From Afipia sp. (GTDB lineage: Bacteria; Pseudomonadota; Alphaproteobacteria; Rhizobiales; Xanthobacteraceae), in contig JAFKER010000013.1 of NCBI GenBank assembly GCA_017308595.1, forward strand, positions 1 to 64,000: 64,000 nt of DNA, read 5' to 3'. Shown here one piece after another: positions 17,784 through 27,528 of the stretch. The notes beneath the pieces were generated by a model that worked only from the letters and a program-made list of their open reading frames with translations, made no database searches and had not been told where the DNA came from. How positions within the stretch are numbered: the stretch's first letter is position 1; each line of letters opens with the position of its first letter. The position numbers and the translations under genes were made by a program.

Positions 17784-19601
17784 TCAGGCGCGGACCCGGA
17801 CATAGCTTCCCGGCGCGTCTTCGATCACGTCCAGTGGCCCTGCTGCTGGGTTGCGGGCAGGAACCTGCTCGGCATCGATTGTTTCGATCCATGATCGCCA
17901 GTCCGGCCACCACGAGCCTTTGTGCTCCTGTGCATCCTTGACCCAGTCCGCAAGGGTGACGTCGCTGATGCGGTCGTTGGTCCAGTACTGGTATTTTCCC
18001 AATTCCGGCGGATTGACCACGCCGGCGATGTGGCCCGACCCGGCCAGCACGTATTTGACCGGACCGCCAAAGAACTGGGAGCCGTACAGCACGGACTCTG
18101 CAGGGGCGATGTGATCTTCCTTGGTGGCAAGATTGTAGACCGGCACCTTCACCTTGGAGAGATCGAGTTGTGCATTGTCGATGGTCATCGAGCCGGAGGA
18201 CAGGCGGTTCTCAAGATAGCAGTTGCGCAGGTAGAAGGAGTGGTTCGCCGCGGGCATGCGGGTGGCGTCCGAATTCCAGTGCAGCAGGTCGAAGGCGGCG
18301 GGCTCCTTGCCCTTGAGGTAGTTGCTGACGACGTAAGACCAGATCAGGTCGTTCGAGCGCAGCATGTTGAAGGCCATCGCCATCTTGCTGCCTTCGAGCA
18401 CGCCGGCCCGGTTCATGTCGCGTTCGAGATTTGAAATCTGGCTCTCATCCACGAAGACGAGCAGATCGCCCGCATGGGTGAAGTCGACCTGTGCGGCGAG
18501 GAACGTCGCCGACGTCACGCGCACCTGCCGCTTCTCGGCGAGCCATGCCAGCGTTGTCGCGAGCAGTGTGCCGCCGACGCAATAGCCCATGGTGTGGACG
18601 CGCATTTCGCCGGTGGCTTTCTCGATGACGTCCATGGCCGTCAGCGGGCCTTGGCGCATGTAATCTTCAAAGGTTTTGCCGCCGAGCGACTTGTCGGGAT
18701 TGACCCACGAGATCAGGAACACCGTGATGCCCTGATTGACGCACCACTGGACGAACGACTTCTGCTTGTTGAGATCGAGAATGTAGAACTTGTTGATCCA
18801 CGGCGGCACGATCAGCAGCGGCGTGCGCAACACGCTCTCCGTTGCCGGCGCATACTGAATAAGCTGCATGATCTCGTTCTGATAGATCACCTTGCCTGGC
18901 GTCAGCGCCACATCGCGGCCGATTTCAAGGTTACCTGCCGACTGGCGAATCTTGAGCGTGCCGTGGCCGGCTTCGATGTCTTCCGCGAGCATGGTCATGC
19001 CACGGACGAGATTGTCTGCATTACTGGACAGCGTTTGCCGCAGCACTTCCGGATTTGTCAGTACGAAATTCGATGGTGAGATCGCGTTGGTAACCTGCTG
19101 AACGTAGAATTCCGCCTTCTTGCGGGTATGTGCATCGAGCCCATCGGCATTCTTGACGAGATCGTTCGCGCATTGCGTGGTCAGCAGATAGGCCTGCATG
19201 ACGAAGTCGAAGAACTGGTTGGACTTCCATTCGGGATCCTGGAAGCGCTTGTCGCGCGGGGAGGGATCGGCGGCGCGTGTCGTGGCCTCTCCTGACAGGC
19301 GCTGCGCGGCGCTGGTCATCAGGTCCAGATAAGCCTTGCCCAGTTTTGCCTGAACGCTGGCGGCGCGGTCCTTGTCCGAAAGCCAGTATTCCGCGACTGA
19401 CGTGAAGGTCTTCACGAGTTCATTCAACTCGCCGGGCGGACGATCCCTCAGCTCGCCGTTTTCGGTCGGCTTCAGATAGGCGGAGAGGGCGCGGCCGCTG
19501 CTTTCAAGAGCGCGTGCGAGATTTGCAGAGAACGCTTCCGCGTCGAAGCTTTTGGTGGAGCCCGCATCGCCGGGCTTCGTGCTGAGCAGTGTGTCACTCA
19601 T
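17784..19601 (-). CDS. phaC: PhaC, class I poly(3-hydroxyalkanoate) synthase
   Basis: Synthase of 605 residues that polymerises (R)-3-hydroxyacyl-CoA into storage polyester granules. The lipase-like box is GYCVGG with the nucleophile Cys341. The C-terminal catalytic Asp is in ATKEDHIAP and the His in GSGHIAGVV; the conserved WVNPDKSLGGKTFEDYM region lies between. A 100-residue poorly conserved N-terminus precedes the PhaC_N domain, as in other class I enzymes. No phaA, phaB or phaR is nearby, as is usual in this group. ATG at 19601. Confidence 0.96.
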   Translation of the reverse strand: MSDTLLSTKPGDAGSTKSFDAEAFSANLARALESSGRALSAYLKPTENGELRDRPPGELNELVKTFTSVAEYWLSDKDRAASVQAKLGKAYLDLMTSAAQRLSGEATTRAADPSPRDKRFQDPEWKSNQFFDFVMQAYLLTTQCANDLVKNADGLDAHTRKKAEFYVQQVTNAISPSNFVLTNPEVLRQTLSSNADNLVRGMTMLAEDIEAGHGTLKIRQSAGNLEIGRDVALTPGKVIYQNEIMQLIQYAPATESVLRTPLLIVPPWINKFYILDLNKQKSFVQWCVNQGITVFLISWVNPDKSLGGKTFEDYMRQGPLTAMDVIEKATGEMRVHTMGYCVGGTLLATTLAWLAEKRQVRVTSATFLAAQVDFTHAGDLLVFVDESQISNLERDMNRAGVLEGSKMAMAFNMLRSNDLIWSYVVSNYLKGKEPAAFDLLHWNSDATRMPAANHSFYLRNCYLENRLSSGSMTIDNAQLDLSKVKVPVYNLATKEDHIAPAESVLYGSQFFGGPVKYVLAGSGHIAGVVNPPELGKYQYWTNDRISDVTLADWVKDAQEHKGSWWPDWRSWIETIDAEQVPARNPAAGPLDVIEDAPGSYVRVRA

Positions 19602-19835
19602 CGCTTACTTCTGGACTTTCATTTCGATCCGCTGCGAACCACACGAGTTCGCACGATCATCATGGCATAGTTCGGATCGGTGTGGAGATTTCCATGTGCT
19701 GCGTTGCGGCATGATTAATACTTCGGTCACATTAGAGCCTCATGAACACGATCTGCTCCGCGCCGATAAGACGCAGAGCTAACGTTCGTCGTTGGCGTCG
19801 GTTCGTTTCGCCTGCAATATCGCAGAGCAGGAATC

Positions 19836-20168
19836 GTGCCGCTTGAACCAGGGGATCAAACGATTTCTGTGCGGTGCCACATAGAGAAGGCTTGGTCGCC
19901 GTTGGCGGCGGCTGGCATGATGTTGCTTGCCGTTGCGCTGGGAGGCTGCGCCAGTCAGATCGCGGATACGCCGCTGGTCGGGCTGCCGGCAAATACACCT
20001 GCAAGACCGGCTAATCCTGGGGAATATCTTCCTGTCCACGACGTGCCCGCTCCCCGTCAAGAGACGGTCCTCAATCAGGCCGAGCAGGCCAGGCTGGAGA
20101 AAGAGCTGCTCGCCGCGCGAGATCGTCAGGCTTCTGGCGCCAAGGCTGCCCAGCGGCGCAGCAATTAA
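19836..20168 (+). CDS. Small putative lipoprotein
   Basis: Up to 110 residues; a hydrophobic segment AAAGMMLLAVALGGC ends in a lipobox-like LGGC, so the mature protein would be acylated at that cysteine and anchored to a membrane. The remainder is Pro-rich then charged and helical (NQAEQARLEKELLAARD). The start is uncertain: GTG at 19836 has AGGAA five bases upstream; GTG at 19869 gives a more typical signal-peptide length. Not recognised as a named family. Probably a real gene because of the coherent signal and composition. Confidence 0.65.
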   Translation: MPLEPGDQTISVRCHIEKAWSPLAAAGMMLLAVALGGCASQIADTPLVGLPANTPARPANPGEYLPVHDVPAPRQETVLNQAEQARLEKELLAARDRQASGAKAAQRRSN

Positions 20169-20383
20169 GCTTCGCCGCAACTGCAGGTGGTGCTAAAAAG
20201 AACACGATTCAATCGCAAAAACGCAAATTCCGCGCAGGACATTTCCGCATCGCGTTCGAATCCGCGTAATATGCTGAAATTCCGCGCCTTCTAACCCCTG
20301 CCGATTTCCACTTCGGCATAAACACGTTACTGAACTGATCTGTCGTTATCGCCGGTTTTTACCGGCTCCCGGAGCCCCGACCC

Positions 20384-21601
20384 ATGGAAGAGTTTTATCG
20401 TATCCGCCGTTTGCCGCCTTATGTGTTCGAGCAGGTCAATCGGGCCAAGGCGGCCGCGCGGAACGCCGGGGCCGACATCATCGACATGGGGATGGGCAAT
20501 CCGGACCTGCCGACCCCGCCACACGTGATCGAGAAACTCAAAGAAACTCTCGGCAAGCCGCGCACTGACCGTTATTCGGCGTCGAAGGGCATCACCGGCC
20601 TTCGCCGTGCGCAGGCTGCCTATTATGAGCGTCGTTTCGGCGTGAAGCTCAACCCGGAAACCCAGATTGTCGCGACACTCGGCTCCAAGGAGGGGTTCGC
20701 GAACGTCGCGCAGGCGATCACGTCCCCCGGCGACGTCGTGCTGGTGCCGAATCCGAGCTACCCGATCCACGCTTTCGGCTTCCTGATGGCTGGCGGTGTC
20801 GTGCGGTCTGTCCCGGCCGAGCCGACCCCCGAATTGTTCAGCGCACTCGAAAAGGCGATCATCCATTCGATCCCCAAGCCGATCGCCATGATCGCTTGTT
20901 ATCCGTCAAACCCGACGGCCTATGTGGCATCGCTGGATTTCTACAAGGATCTGGTTGCGTTCGCGAAGAAGCACGAGATTTTCATTCTTTCCGATCTGGC
21001 GTATGCCGAACTCTATTTCGACGGCGTGCCGCCGCCGTCGGTGCTGCAGGTGCCGGGCGCGATCGACGTCACGGTGGAATTCACCTCGATGTCGAAAACA
21101 TTCTCGATGGCCGGCTGGCGCATGGGCTTCGCGGTTGGCAATGAGCGGATCATCGCGGCGCTGACCCGTGTGAAATCCTATCTCGACTATGGAGCGTTCA
21201 CACCGGTGCAGGTCGCGGCGACGGCTGCGCTCAATGGGCCGCAGGACTGCATCAAGGAAATGCGCGATACCTACCGCAAACGTCGCGATGTGCTGGTGGA
21301 AACCTTCGGTCGCGCGGGATGGGATATTCCGCCACCCGCCGCATCGATGTTCGCCTGGGCTCCGTTACCGGAAAAGTTCCGCGACGTCGGCAGCATGGCC
21401 TTTGCCACGCTGATGGTCGAGAAGTCCGGCGTCGTGGTTTCTCCCGGCGTCGCCTTCGGCGAGCATGGCGAAGGCTATGTGCGCATCGCAATGGTGGAAA
21501 ACGAGCAACGAATCCGTCAGGCCGCCCGCAATATCCGGCGGTTCCTTGAAAGTGGCGTTGAATCGTTGCACAACGTGGTTCCGCTCGCCAATCGGCGATA
21601 A
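20384..21601 (+). CDS. Class I/II PLP aminotransferase, AlaC / LL-DAP-aminotransferase-like
   Basis: Protein of 405 residues, fold-type I. The PLP lysine is K238 in SMSKTFSMAGWRMGF, with the Asn of PSNPTAY and Asp204/Tyr207 of SDLAYAEL as cofactor contacts. The MGMGNPDLPTP opening is shared by LL-diaminopimelate aminotransferases and by AlaC-type alanine transaminases; databases name this group both ways. Position just upstream of hom (22 bases) suggests a link to amino-acid synthesis. The exact substrate is unresolved. Confidence 0.9.
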   Translation: MEEFYRIRRLPPYVFEQVNRAKAAARNAGADIIDMGMGNPDLPTPPHVIEKLKETLGKPRTDRYSASKGITGLRRAQAAYYERRFGVKLNPETQIVATLGSKEGFANVAQAITSPGDVVLVPNPSYPIHAFGFLMAGGVVRSVPAEPTPELFSALEKAIIHSIPKPIAMIACYPSNPTAYVASLDFYKDLVAFAKKHEIFILSDLAYAELYFDGVPPPSVLQVPGAIDVTVEFTSMSKTFSMAGWRMGFAVGNERIIAALTRVKSYLDYGAFTPVQVAATAALNGPQDCIKEMRDTYRKRRDVLVETFGRAGWDIPPPAASMFAWAPLPEKFRDVGSMAFATLMVEKSGVVVSPGVAFGEHGEGYVRIAMVENEQRIRQAARNIRRFLESGVESLHNVVPLANRR

Positions 21602-21623
21602 TTTCCGGCAGGTTTTCAGCAAG

Positions 21624-22946
21624 ATGGTCGCACCACTCAAGGTGGGTATCGCGGGCCTCGGCACCGTGGGTGCCGAGGTAGTCCGCCTGATCGAGAGTCA
21701 GAGCAGGGCGCTGTCGGCGCGTTGCGGCCGGGGCGTCAAGGTTGTGGCGGTCTCTGCGCGTTCCAAGGTTAAAAAACGCGGTGTCGATCTGCGTGGGATC
21801 GATTGGGCGAAAAATCCGCTGGCGCTGGCCAACGATCCCCGGATCGACTGTTTCGTGGAATTGATGGGCGGTGCTGGCGAGCCGGCACTTTCGGCCATCG
21901 AGACTGCGTTGCGGAATGGCAAGTCCGTCGTTACGGCGAACAAGGCTCTGATCGCCAAGCACGGATCTCGGCTTGCGGTGTTGGCCGAGAAGCATGGCGG
22001 CGCACTGAACTACGAGGCTGCCGTCGGCGCCGCTATTCCCGTCATCAAGACATTGCGCGAGGGCCTTGCCGGTACCGGCATCAACCGCGTGTATGGCATC
22101 CTCAACGGCACCTGCAATTACATCCTGACGCGGATGGAGCGCGAAGGACTTTCGTTCGCGGAATGCCTCAAGGATGCGCAGCGGCTCGGTTACGCCGAAG
22201 CCAATCCGTCGTTCGATGTGGACGGTCACGATACCGCGCAGAAGCTTGCCATTCTCGCGAGCCTCGCATTCGGCACCAAGGTCAACCAGAGCGCGGTTTA
22301 CGTCGAGGGCATTTCATCCATCGCGCCGGAAGATCTGCGCGCAGCGGAAGAGCTTGGTTATCGCGTCAAGCTGCTGGGCGTTGCGGTGCGTACCGAGTCC
22401 GGCATCGAGCAACGCGTGCATCCGACGATGGTGCCGCGCACGTCGTCGATCGCGCAGGTGATGGATGTCACCAATGCGGTGACGATCGATGGCGAGGGCA
22501 TTCCACCGATCACACTGGTGGGTCCGGGCGCTGGCGGCGCGGCGACAGCCTCGGCTGTGCTTGCCGACATCGCGGATGTTGTACGCGGCATTCGTGCGGC
22601 CCCGTTCGGGCGGCCCGTCGCAAAACTCAAGACCACCAGCAAGGCGCCGATGAAGCGGCATGAGGGCGGCTACTACATTCGCCTGATGGCGCGCGACCTT
22701 GCCGGAACGGCGGCGACCATCGCCACGCGACTGGCCGAACAGAAAATTTCGATTGAATCGATTGTGCAGCGTCATCCGGATGGCGCAGTCGAACTGCTAA
22801 AGACCCGCGGCAAGCCATCGCCGGTGCCGGTTATTCTCATCACTTACGCAACCACCGAGGATGCGGTGCGCCGCGCCCTGCATGCCGTCCAGCAGGATCG
22901 GGTGATTACCGGCCGTCCTCAGGTGATCCGGATCGAAAAGAACTGA
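21624..22946 (+). CDS. hom: Homoserine dehydrogenase
   Basis: Enzyme of 440 residues reducing aspartate semialdehyde to homoserine, toward threonine and methionine. The Rossmann motif is GIAGLGTVG near residue 7; the core signature is in NGTCNYILTRM and DVDGHDTAQKL. An ACT domain (about 350-430, YYIRLMARDLAGTAATIA) is the likely threonine-feedback site. I use the ATG at 21624 because the fold starts a few residues later; the longer frame runs back into the aminotransferase gene. Confidence 0.96.
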   Translation: MVAPLKVGIAGLGTVGAEVVRLIESQSRALSARCGRGVKVVAVSARSKVKKRGVDLRGIDWAKNPLALANDPRIDCFVELMGGAGEPALSAIETALRNGKSVVTANKALIAKHGSRLAVLAEKHGGALNYEAAVGAAIPVIKTLREGLAGTGINRVYGILNGTCNYILTRMEREGLSFAECLKDAQRLGYAEANPSFDVDGHDTAQKLAILASLAFGTKVNQSAVYVEGISSIAPEDLRAAEELGYRVKLLGVAVRTESGIEQRVHPTMVPRTSSIAQVMDVTNAVTIDGEGIPPITLVGPGAGGAATASAVLADIADVVRGIRAAPFGRPVAKLKTTSKAPMKRHEGGYYIRLMARDLAGTAATIATRLAEQKISIESIVQRHPDGAVELLKTRGKPSPVPVILITYATTEDAVRRALHAVQQDRVITGRPQVIRIEKN

Positions 22947-22948
22947 CA

Positions 22949-22965
22949 GGACCGGTTGCCGGTCC
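22949..22965 (+). promoter_or_regulatory. Short intercistronic hairpin between hom and glpX
   Basis: Perfect 7-bp stem GGACCGG / CCGGTCC with a 3-base loop right after the hom stop. There is no T-run, so it is more likely an mRNA 3'-end stabiliser or weak attenuator than a full terminator. Confidence 0.4.
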
Positions 22966-23008
22966 CGTCGCTACGTGTTGTCTACGGTATTCTCTTGGGA
23001 GTTAGCCT

Positions 23009-24007
23009 ATGTCCGTTACGATTTCCGTTCCTCCGCAGCTTCTGCTGGAACGTATTCTCACCCTCGAAATCGTTCGCGTGACTGAACGTGCCGCGGTCTC
23101 CGCAGCGCGCCTCCGGGGCCACGGCAACGAGAAGGCGGCCGACCAGGCAGCGGTGGACGCGATGCGCCGCGAACTCAACAAGATTCCAATTCAGGGCACA
23201 GTGGTGATCGGCGAGGGCGAGCGCGACGAAGCGCCGATGCTGTTCATCGGTGAAAAGGTCGGCGCGGAAGGCGGCCCCGATGTCGATATCGCGGTCGATC
23301 CGCTCGAAGGCACCACGCTGTGCGCCAAGAACATGCCGGGCGCGATTGCGACCATGGCGATGGCGGAAGGCGGCACGCTGCTCAATGCGCCTGACGTTTA
23401 TATGCAGAAGATTGCTGTCGGTCCGGGTTATCCGAAGCACGTTGTGGATCTCGATGCGCCTCCGGCTGAAAACATCCGCCGCCTGGCCCGCGCCAAGGAC
23501 GTGCATCCATCCGCCATCACCGCGCTGGTGCTGGATCGTCCGCGCCATGCCGAGATCATCAACGCGATCCGCTCGACGGGCGCGGCTGTTCGCCTGATTA
23601 CAGACGGCGACGTCGCTGGCGTCATTCACACCGCCGATTCCGAAAACACCGGCGTCGATATTTACATGGGCACGGGCGGTGCGCCCGAAGGCGTGCTGGC
23701 TGCTGCCGCTTTGCGCTGCATCGGCGGCCAGATGCAGTGCCGCCTCATACTCGACACGGCCGAGAAGCGTGAGCGAGCCACCAAGATGGGCATTCAGGAT
23801 CATAACATGATCTATGGCATCGAGGACATGGCGCGGGGTGACTGCCTGTTCGCTGCGACCGGCGTGACCGACGGTTCGTTGTTGTCCGGCGTCAAGTTCC
23901 GCAAGAACGTGATCGAGACCGAGACTGTCGTGATGCGCTCCGTCACTGGCACCGTCCGCATCATCAAGGGCGAACATCGCCAGTTCGAGAAATTCCACCT
24001 CGACTAA
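23009..24007 (+). CDS. glpX: GlpX, class II fructose-1,6-bisphosphatase
   Basis: Mn-dependent phosphatase of 332 residues that converts fructose-1,6-bisphosphate to fructose-6-phosphate in gluconeogenesis (and the Calvin cycle in autotrophs). The inositol-phosphatase-like metal motif is DVDIAVDPLEGTTL, with GEGERDEAPML upstream and the C-terminal MRSVTGTVRIIKGEH. Lies between hom and recJ, an arrangement I recall as common in Bradyrhizobium relatives. ATG at 23009 with TTGGGA upstream. Confidence 0.95.
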   Translation: MSVTISVPPQLLLERILTLEIVRVTERAAVSAARLRGHGNEKAADQAAVDAMRRELNKIPIQGTVVIGEGERDEAPMLFIGEKVGAEGGPDVDIAVDPLEGTTLCAKNMPGAIATMAMAEGGTLLNAPDVYMQKIAVGPGYPKHVVDLDAPPAENIRRLARAKDVHPSAITALVLDRPRHAEIINAIRSTGAAVRLITDGDVAGVIHTADSENTGVDIYMGTGGAPEGVLAAAALRCIGGQMQCRLILDTAEKRERATKMGIQDHNMIYGIEDMARGDCLFAATGVTDGSLLSGVKFRKNVIETETVVMRSVTGTVRIIKGEHRQFEKFHLD

Positions 24008-24021
24008 GCCAAGGAAATTCC

Positions 24022-24471
24022 ATGACCGATCGCGTTGTCATCCGGCCTCTTCGCATGGATGAGCGCGAGGCGTGGGAGCCGCTCTGGCAAGGCTATCTCA
24101 GGTTCTACAAGTCGACTGTTCCGGACGAGACCACGGCCGTCACATGGCAGCGGTTTCACGATGATGCTGAGCCGATGTATGTGCTCGGTGCATTTGTCGA
24201 CGACAAGCTGACCGGCATCGTTCATTTCCTTTATCATCGCTCCTGCTGGACTGTCGGCAACTACTGCTATCTGCAGGACCTTTTCGTGAATGAAGGCGCG
24301 CGCGGCCATGGCGTCGGTCGCAAGCTGATCGAGGCTGTCTACGAGAAGGCCAGGATGGCAGGTGCAAGCCGGGTTCACTGGCTGACGCAATTCGAAAACG
24401 CGCGCGCGCAAATCCTGTACGATGAAGTCGCTGATCGTTCGGGCTTCATGCAGTACCGCAAGATTCTCTGA
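24022..24471 (+). CDS. GNAT-family N-acetyltransferase
   Basis: Single GNAT domain of 149 residues, VIRPLRMDEREAW to the end. The acetyl-CoA-binding loop is in LQDLFVNEGARGHGVGRKLIEAV, matching Q/RxxGxG. Close to the small-molecule acetyltransferases that start with YLRFY and use a LQDL motif; substrate unknown. 14 bases after glpX and 9 before the HAD gene, so probably co-transcribed. Confidence 0.9.
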   Translation: MTDRVVIRPLRMDEREAWEPLWQGYLRFYKSTVPDETTAVTWQRFHDDAEPMYVLGAFVDDKLTGIVHFLYHRSCWTVGNYCYLQDLFVNEGARGHGVGRKLIEAVYEKARMAGASRVHWLTQFENARAQILYDEVADRSGFMQYRKIL

Positions 24472-24480
24472 GGAAATCTG

Positions 24481-25191
24481 ATGTCTGAGATCAAGGCGCT
24501 CGTATTCGATGTGTTCGGCACTGTTGTCGACTGGCGCACCAGCCTGATCGACAACTTTACGGCATGGGCGAACAAGAGGGGTATCAAGGGCGACTGGACG
24601 GCGCTGGTGGATGGATGGCGTGCGGCGTACATGCCCTCGATGGATGAGGTCCGTAAAAGGCCTGAGAGCGATTTCGTCATTCTGGACGATCTGCAGCGGC
24701 GGTCGATCGAACCGCTGGCGGCAAAGCTCGGCATCTCCGGACTCACATCGGAGGATTTCGACTATCTGACCAAGGGCTGGCACCGTCTGAATCCATGGCC
24801 GGACAGCGTCAGCGGTCTGACACGGTTGAAGACGAAGTTCATCATCAGTCCGCTATCGAACGGCAATGTCGCACTGCTCACCAACATGGCCAAGTATGCA
24901 GGCCTGCCGTGGGATCTCGTGCTGAGCGCCGAGGTTTTCCGGCACTACAAGCCTGACGCGGAAACCTATCTAGGTGCGGCGAAGATTCTTGGCCTCACCC
25001 CCGGGCAGGTGATGATCGTCGCCGCGCACAACAACGATCTGGCGGCGGCGCAGGCACTCGGTCTGAAAACGGCCTTCGTGCCGCGCGTGACGGAATACGG
25101 CCCGCACCAGGACCGTGATTTCAAGGCCGATGGCAATTGGGACTACGTGGTCACCGATTTCAACGATCTGGCAGCCAAGCTCGGCTGTTAG
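24481..25191 (+). CDS. Haloacid dehalogenase, type II (HAD superfamily)
   Basis: Protein of 236 residues. HAD motif I is VFDVFGTVVDW with the nucleophile Asp, motif II around ISPLSNGN, the lysine in FRHYKPDAETY, and motif IV in the VAAHNNDLAAAQALG stretch. These fit the L-2-haloacid dehalogenase subgroup, though many members are phosphatases of unknown substrate. Follows the GNAT gene directly. Confidence 0.9.
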   Translation: MSEIKALVFDVFGTVVDWRTSLIDNFTAWANKRGIKGDWTALVDGWRAAYMPSMDEVRKRPESDFVILDDLQRRSIEPLAAKLGISGLTSEDFDYLTKGWHRLNPWPDSVSGLTRLKTKFIISPLSNGNVALLTNMAKYAGLPWDLVLSAEVFRHYKPDAETYLGAAKILGLTPGQVMIVAAHNNDLAAAQALGLKTAFVPRVTEYGPHQDRDFKADGNWDYVVTDFNDLAAKLGC

Positions 25192-25248
25192 GATCGCGAC
25201 TGCGAATCATTGAACGCTGACGCTACGTGCTTATTTGCGGAAGGCATC

Positions 25249-27090
25249 ATGACGCTCCCTGCATCTGCATTGCCTGTTGAGACCGGCCCCGCCTTCCTGG
25301 GCGTGGAGCGGTCTGCGACTGGCCGCGTGTGGCGTGACCGGCTCGATCCGCGTGGTGCTGCGAAGGCACTGGCCATCGCGCAGCGCTATCAGGTGCCGGA
25401 AATGCTGTCGCGGATCATCGCCGGGCGCGGGATCGACATCGATGCCGTCGAGGTGTTCCTCGATCCGACCATTCGCAAGCTACTGCCGGATCCCTTGACG
25501 GTCACCGACATGGAGGCTGCTGCCAAGCGCATCGCCGACGCGGCGACACGCGGCGAGACCGTCGCGATCTTCGGTGACTATGACGTGGACGGTGCGACCT
25601 CGGCGGCGCTCCTGACCTGGCATCTGCGCCACTGCGGACTCGATCCGTTGATCCATATTCCGGATCGCATCTTCGAAGGCTACGGTCCCAATGTCGAAGC
25701 CGTGCGCGGCCTCGCCAACAAGGGGGCGACGCTGCTGGTCACGGTCGATTGCGGCACCACGAGCATGGAGCCGCTGGCGGAAGCCAAGCGCCTCGGCATG
25801 GACGTGGTGGTGATCGACCACCATCAATGCGGCGACGAGCTTCCAATCGTCGATGCACTGGTGAATCCGAACCGCCTCGATGACCTGTCCGGCCTTGGGC
25901 ATCTCGCCGCCGTCGGCCTTGTATTCGTGACGCTGGTGGCTGTGAACCGCGAACTGCGCGCGCGCAATTTCTGGAGCGATGTAAGGCCCGAGCCCAATCT
26001 GCTCGATGCGCTTCACCATGTGGCGCTCGGCACCGTGGCGGACGTTGCCGTCTTGACCGGACTGAACCGTGCGTTCGTCGCCAAAGGACTGATTGCCTTG
26101 CGCCGCCGCGATCATGTTGGACACACGGCGCTGATGGATGTCGCGCGTCTCAGTGGACCACCTGAGGCCTGGCATCTCGGATTCATGCTCGGACCGCGTA
26201 TCAATGCAGGCGGGCGCATCGGACGCGCCGATCTCGGCGTGCGGTTGCTGTTGGAAGGCGATGTGTCGGAAGCGGCGCGCATCGCCGCCGAGCTTGATCG
26301 CCTCAACACCGAGCGCCGCGTTATCGAACAACAAGCGGAAGCGCAGGCCGAAGCCGAGGCGCTGGCCTCGCTTGGTCTTGACGACAAGGGCTCCGTGATC
26401 GTCACGGCTTCCGAGGGCTGGCATCCCGGCGTGGTGGGCCTTGTGGCGTCGCGGCTCAAGGAGAAGTTCTCGCGGCCTGCATTCGCGATTGCGCTGGAAC
26501 CCGGCGGTATCGGCACAGGCTCTGGCCGCTCCATTCCGGGCGTCGATTTGGGCAAGGTCGTGCGCGAGGCAGTGCACGAGGGAATTCTGCTGAAGGGCGG
26601 CGGTCACGCCATGGCGGCGGGCATCACGCTGCGCAAGGAAAACCTCGCAGAGTTTCGCGCGTTCGTGGAAGCGGCTTTAGCGGCGACCGTTGCCGAGGCG
26701 CGGCACGCCAATGAGCTTTTCATCGATGGCGCGGTCAGCGCGCGTGCCGTGACGACGGATTTCGTCTCGACGCTCAACCGCGCCGGGCCATATGGCGCGG
26801 GCAATCCTGAGCCGCTGATTGCGCTGCCGTCGCATCAGCTTGTTTATGCCGATGAAGTCGGACAGGCGCATCTGCGCCTGCGCTTCAAATCCGGAGACGG
26901 CGCATTCGTCAACGGCATTGCATTTCGCTCCATCGGCCAGAAACTCGGCAATGCGCTGATCGAAAATCGCGGCCAGATGCTACATGTCGCAGGATCGCTC
27001 ACCGTCGATCGCTGGCAGGGCTCCGAGCGCGTGCAGATGCGTGTGACGGACGTCGCGGTGCCAGATCCGGGGCCGAGGGTGATTAGGTAA
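25249..27090 (+). CDS. recJ: RecJ, single-stranded-DNA-specific 5'-3' exonuclease
   Basis: DHH-family exonuclease of 613 residues acting in recombination and mismatch repair. Motif I is GDYDVDGATSAALL, the DHH motif is VVVIDHHQCGDELP, and DHHA1 has KGGGHAMAAG; an OB-type domain ends the protein. The ATG at 25249 is preferred over a TTG at 25210. It is 57 bases after the HAD gene and 6 before the orphan ORF. Confidence 0.96.
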   Translation: MTLPASALPVETGPAFLGVERSATGRVWRDRLDPRGAAKALAIAQRYQVPEMLSRIIAGRGIDIDAVEVFLDPTIRKLLPDPLTVTDMEAAAKRIADAATRGETVAIFGDYDVDGATSAALLTWHLRHCGLDPLIHIPDRIFEGYGPNVEAVRGLANKGATLLVTVDCGTTSMEPLAEAKRLGMDVVVIDHHQCGDELPIVDALVNPNRLDDLSGLGHLAAVGLVFVTLVAVNRELRARNFWSDVRPEPNLLDALHHVALGTVADVAVLTGLNRAFVAKGLIALRRRDHVGHTALMDVARLSGPPEAWHLGFMLGPRINAGGRIGRADLGVRLLLEGDVSEAARIAAELDRLNTERRVIEQQAEAQAEAEALASLGLDDKGSVIVTASEGWHPGVVGLVASRLKEKFSRPAFAIALEPGGIGTGSGRSIPGVDLGKVVREAVHEGILLKGGGHAMAAGITLRKENLAEFRAFVEAALAATVAEARHANELFIDGAVSARAVTTDFVSTLNRAGPYGAGNPEPLIALPSHQLVYADEVGQAHLRLRFKSGDGAFVNGIAFRSIGQKLGNALIENRGQMLHVAGSLTVDRWQGSERVQMRVTDVAVPDPGPRVIR

Positions 27091-27096
27091 CCTCAT

Positions 27097-27528
27097 ATGA
27101 GCGGGCCAACGCAAGAAGACAGACCGTCGTTCTTAGGGCCGCACGAAGGGCGTGAACTTGATCTTATGCTTGCGGGGAAAAAACATCTCAGCAGATTCGA
27201 TTTTGAAGATGGTGCTTTACCGACATTTCCTCAAAAAGAATTCGAGCAGAAGGTTGCTGATGGGCTGTTCTTAAAAGACGAACAGATTGAGGAATATCTA
27301 GCGCCTGATGGAAGCAAGATCGTTATGCGGAAGGTGCTATATGCGACGATCAGCGAAGCCTGGAGAATTCCAGCAATGCGAATGGTTGACGATGCTTACC
27401 AGAACCTTCCGGGTTGGAGAGCTGACCTGGAGCGACTGATTGGCTCACTACTCGGATACAATAGTAAGGATGTAGAGCTGTTCATTCAGCGGTTAGCTAA
27501 AAATAACAAGCTCTCCTACGACCCCTGA
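27097..27528 (+). CDS. Hypothetical protein of atypical, low-GC composition
   Basis: Protein of 143 residues, family not recognised. It appears soluble, mixed charged, with no signal or membrane segment; the sequence contains GPHEGRELDLMLAGKKHLSRF and a helical C-terminal half. The DNA is clearly poorer in GC than its neighbours (near 47% by rough eye count) and uses TTA, CTA and AGA codons that are rare around it, suggesting recent acquisition. It starts 6 bases after recJ and its end overlaps the convergent lytic transglycosylase by 13 bases. The intact frame and plausible protein composition argue for a real gene. Confidence 0.75.
   Translation: MSGPTQEDRPSFLGPHEGRELDLMLAGKKHLSRFDFEDGALPTFPQKEFEQKVADGLFLKDEQIEEYLAPDGSKIVMRKVLYATISEAWRIPAMRMVDDAYQNLPGWRADLERLIGSLLGYNSKDVELFIQRLAKNNKLSYDP

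Noticed and set aside
25480..26607. Minus-strand frame of 375 codons opposite recJ
   Set aside because: Antisense to intact recJ motifs; composition of a shadow frame.
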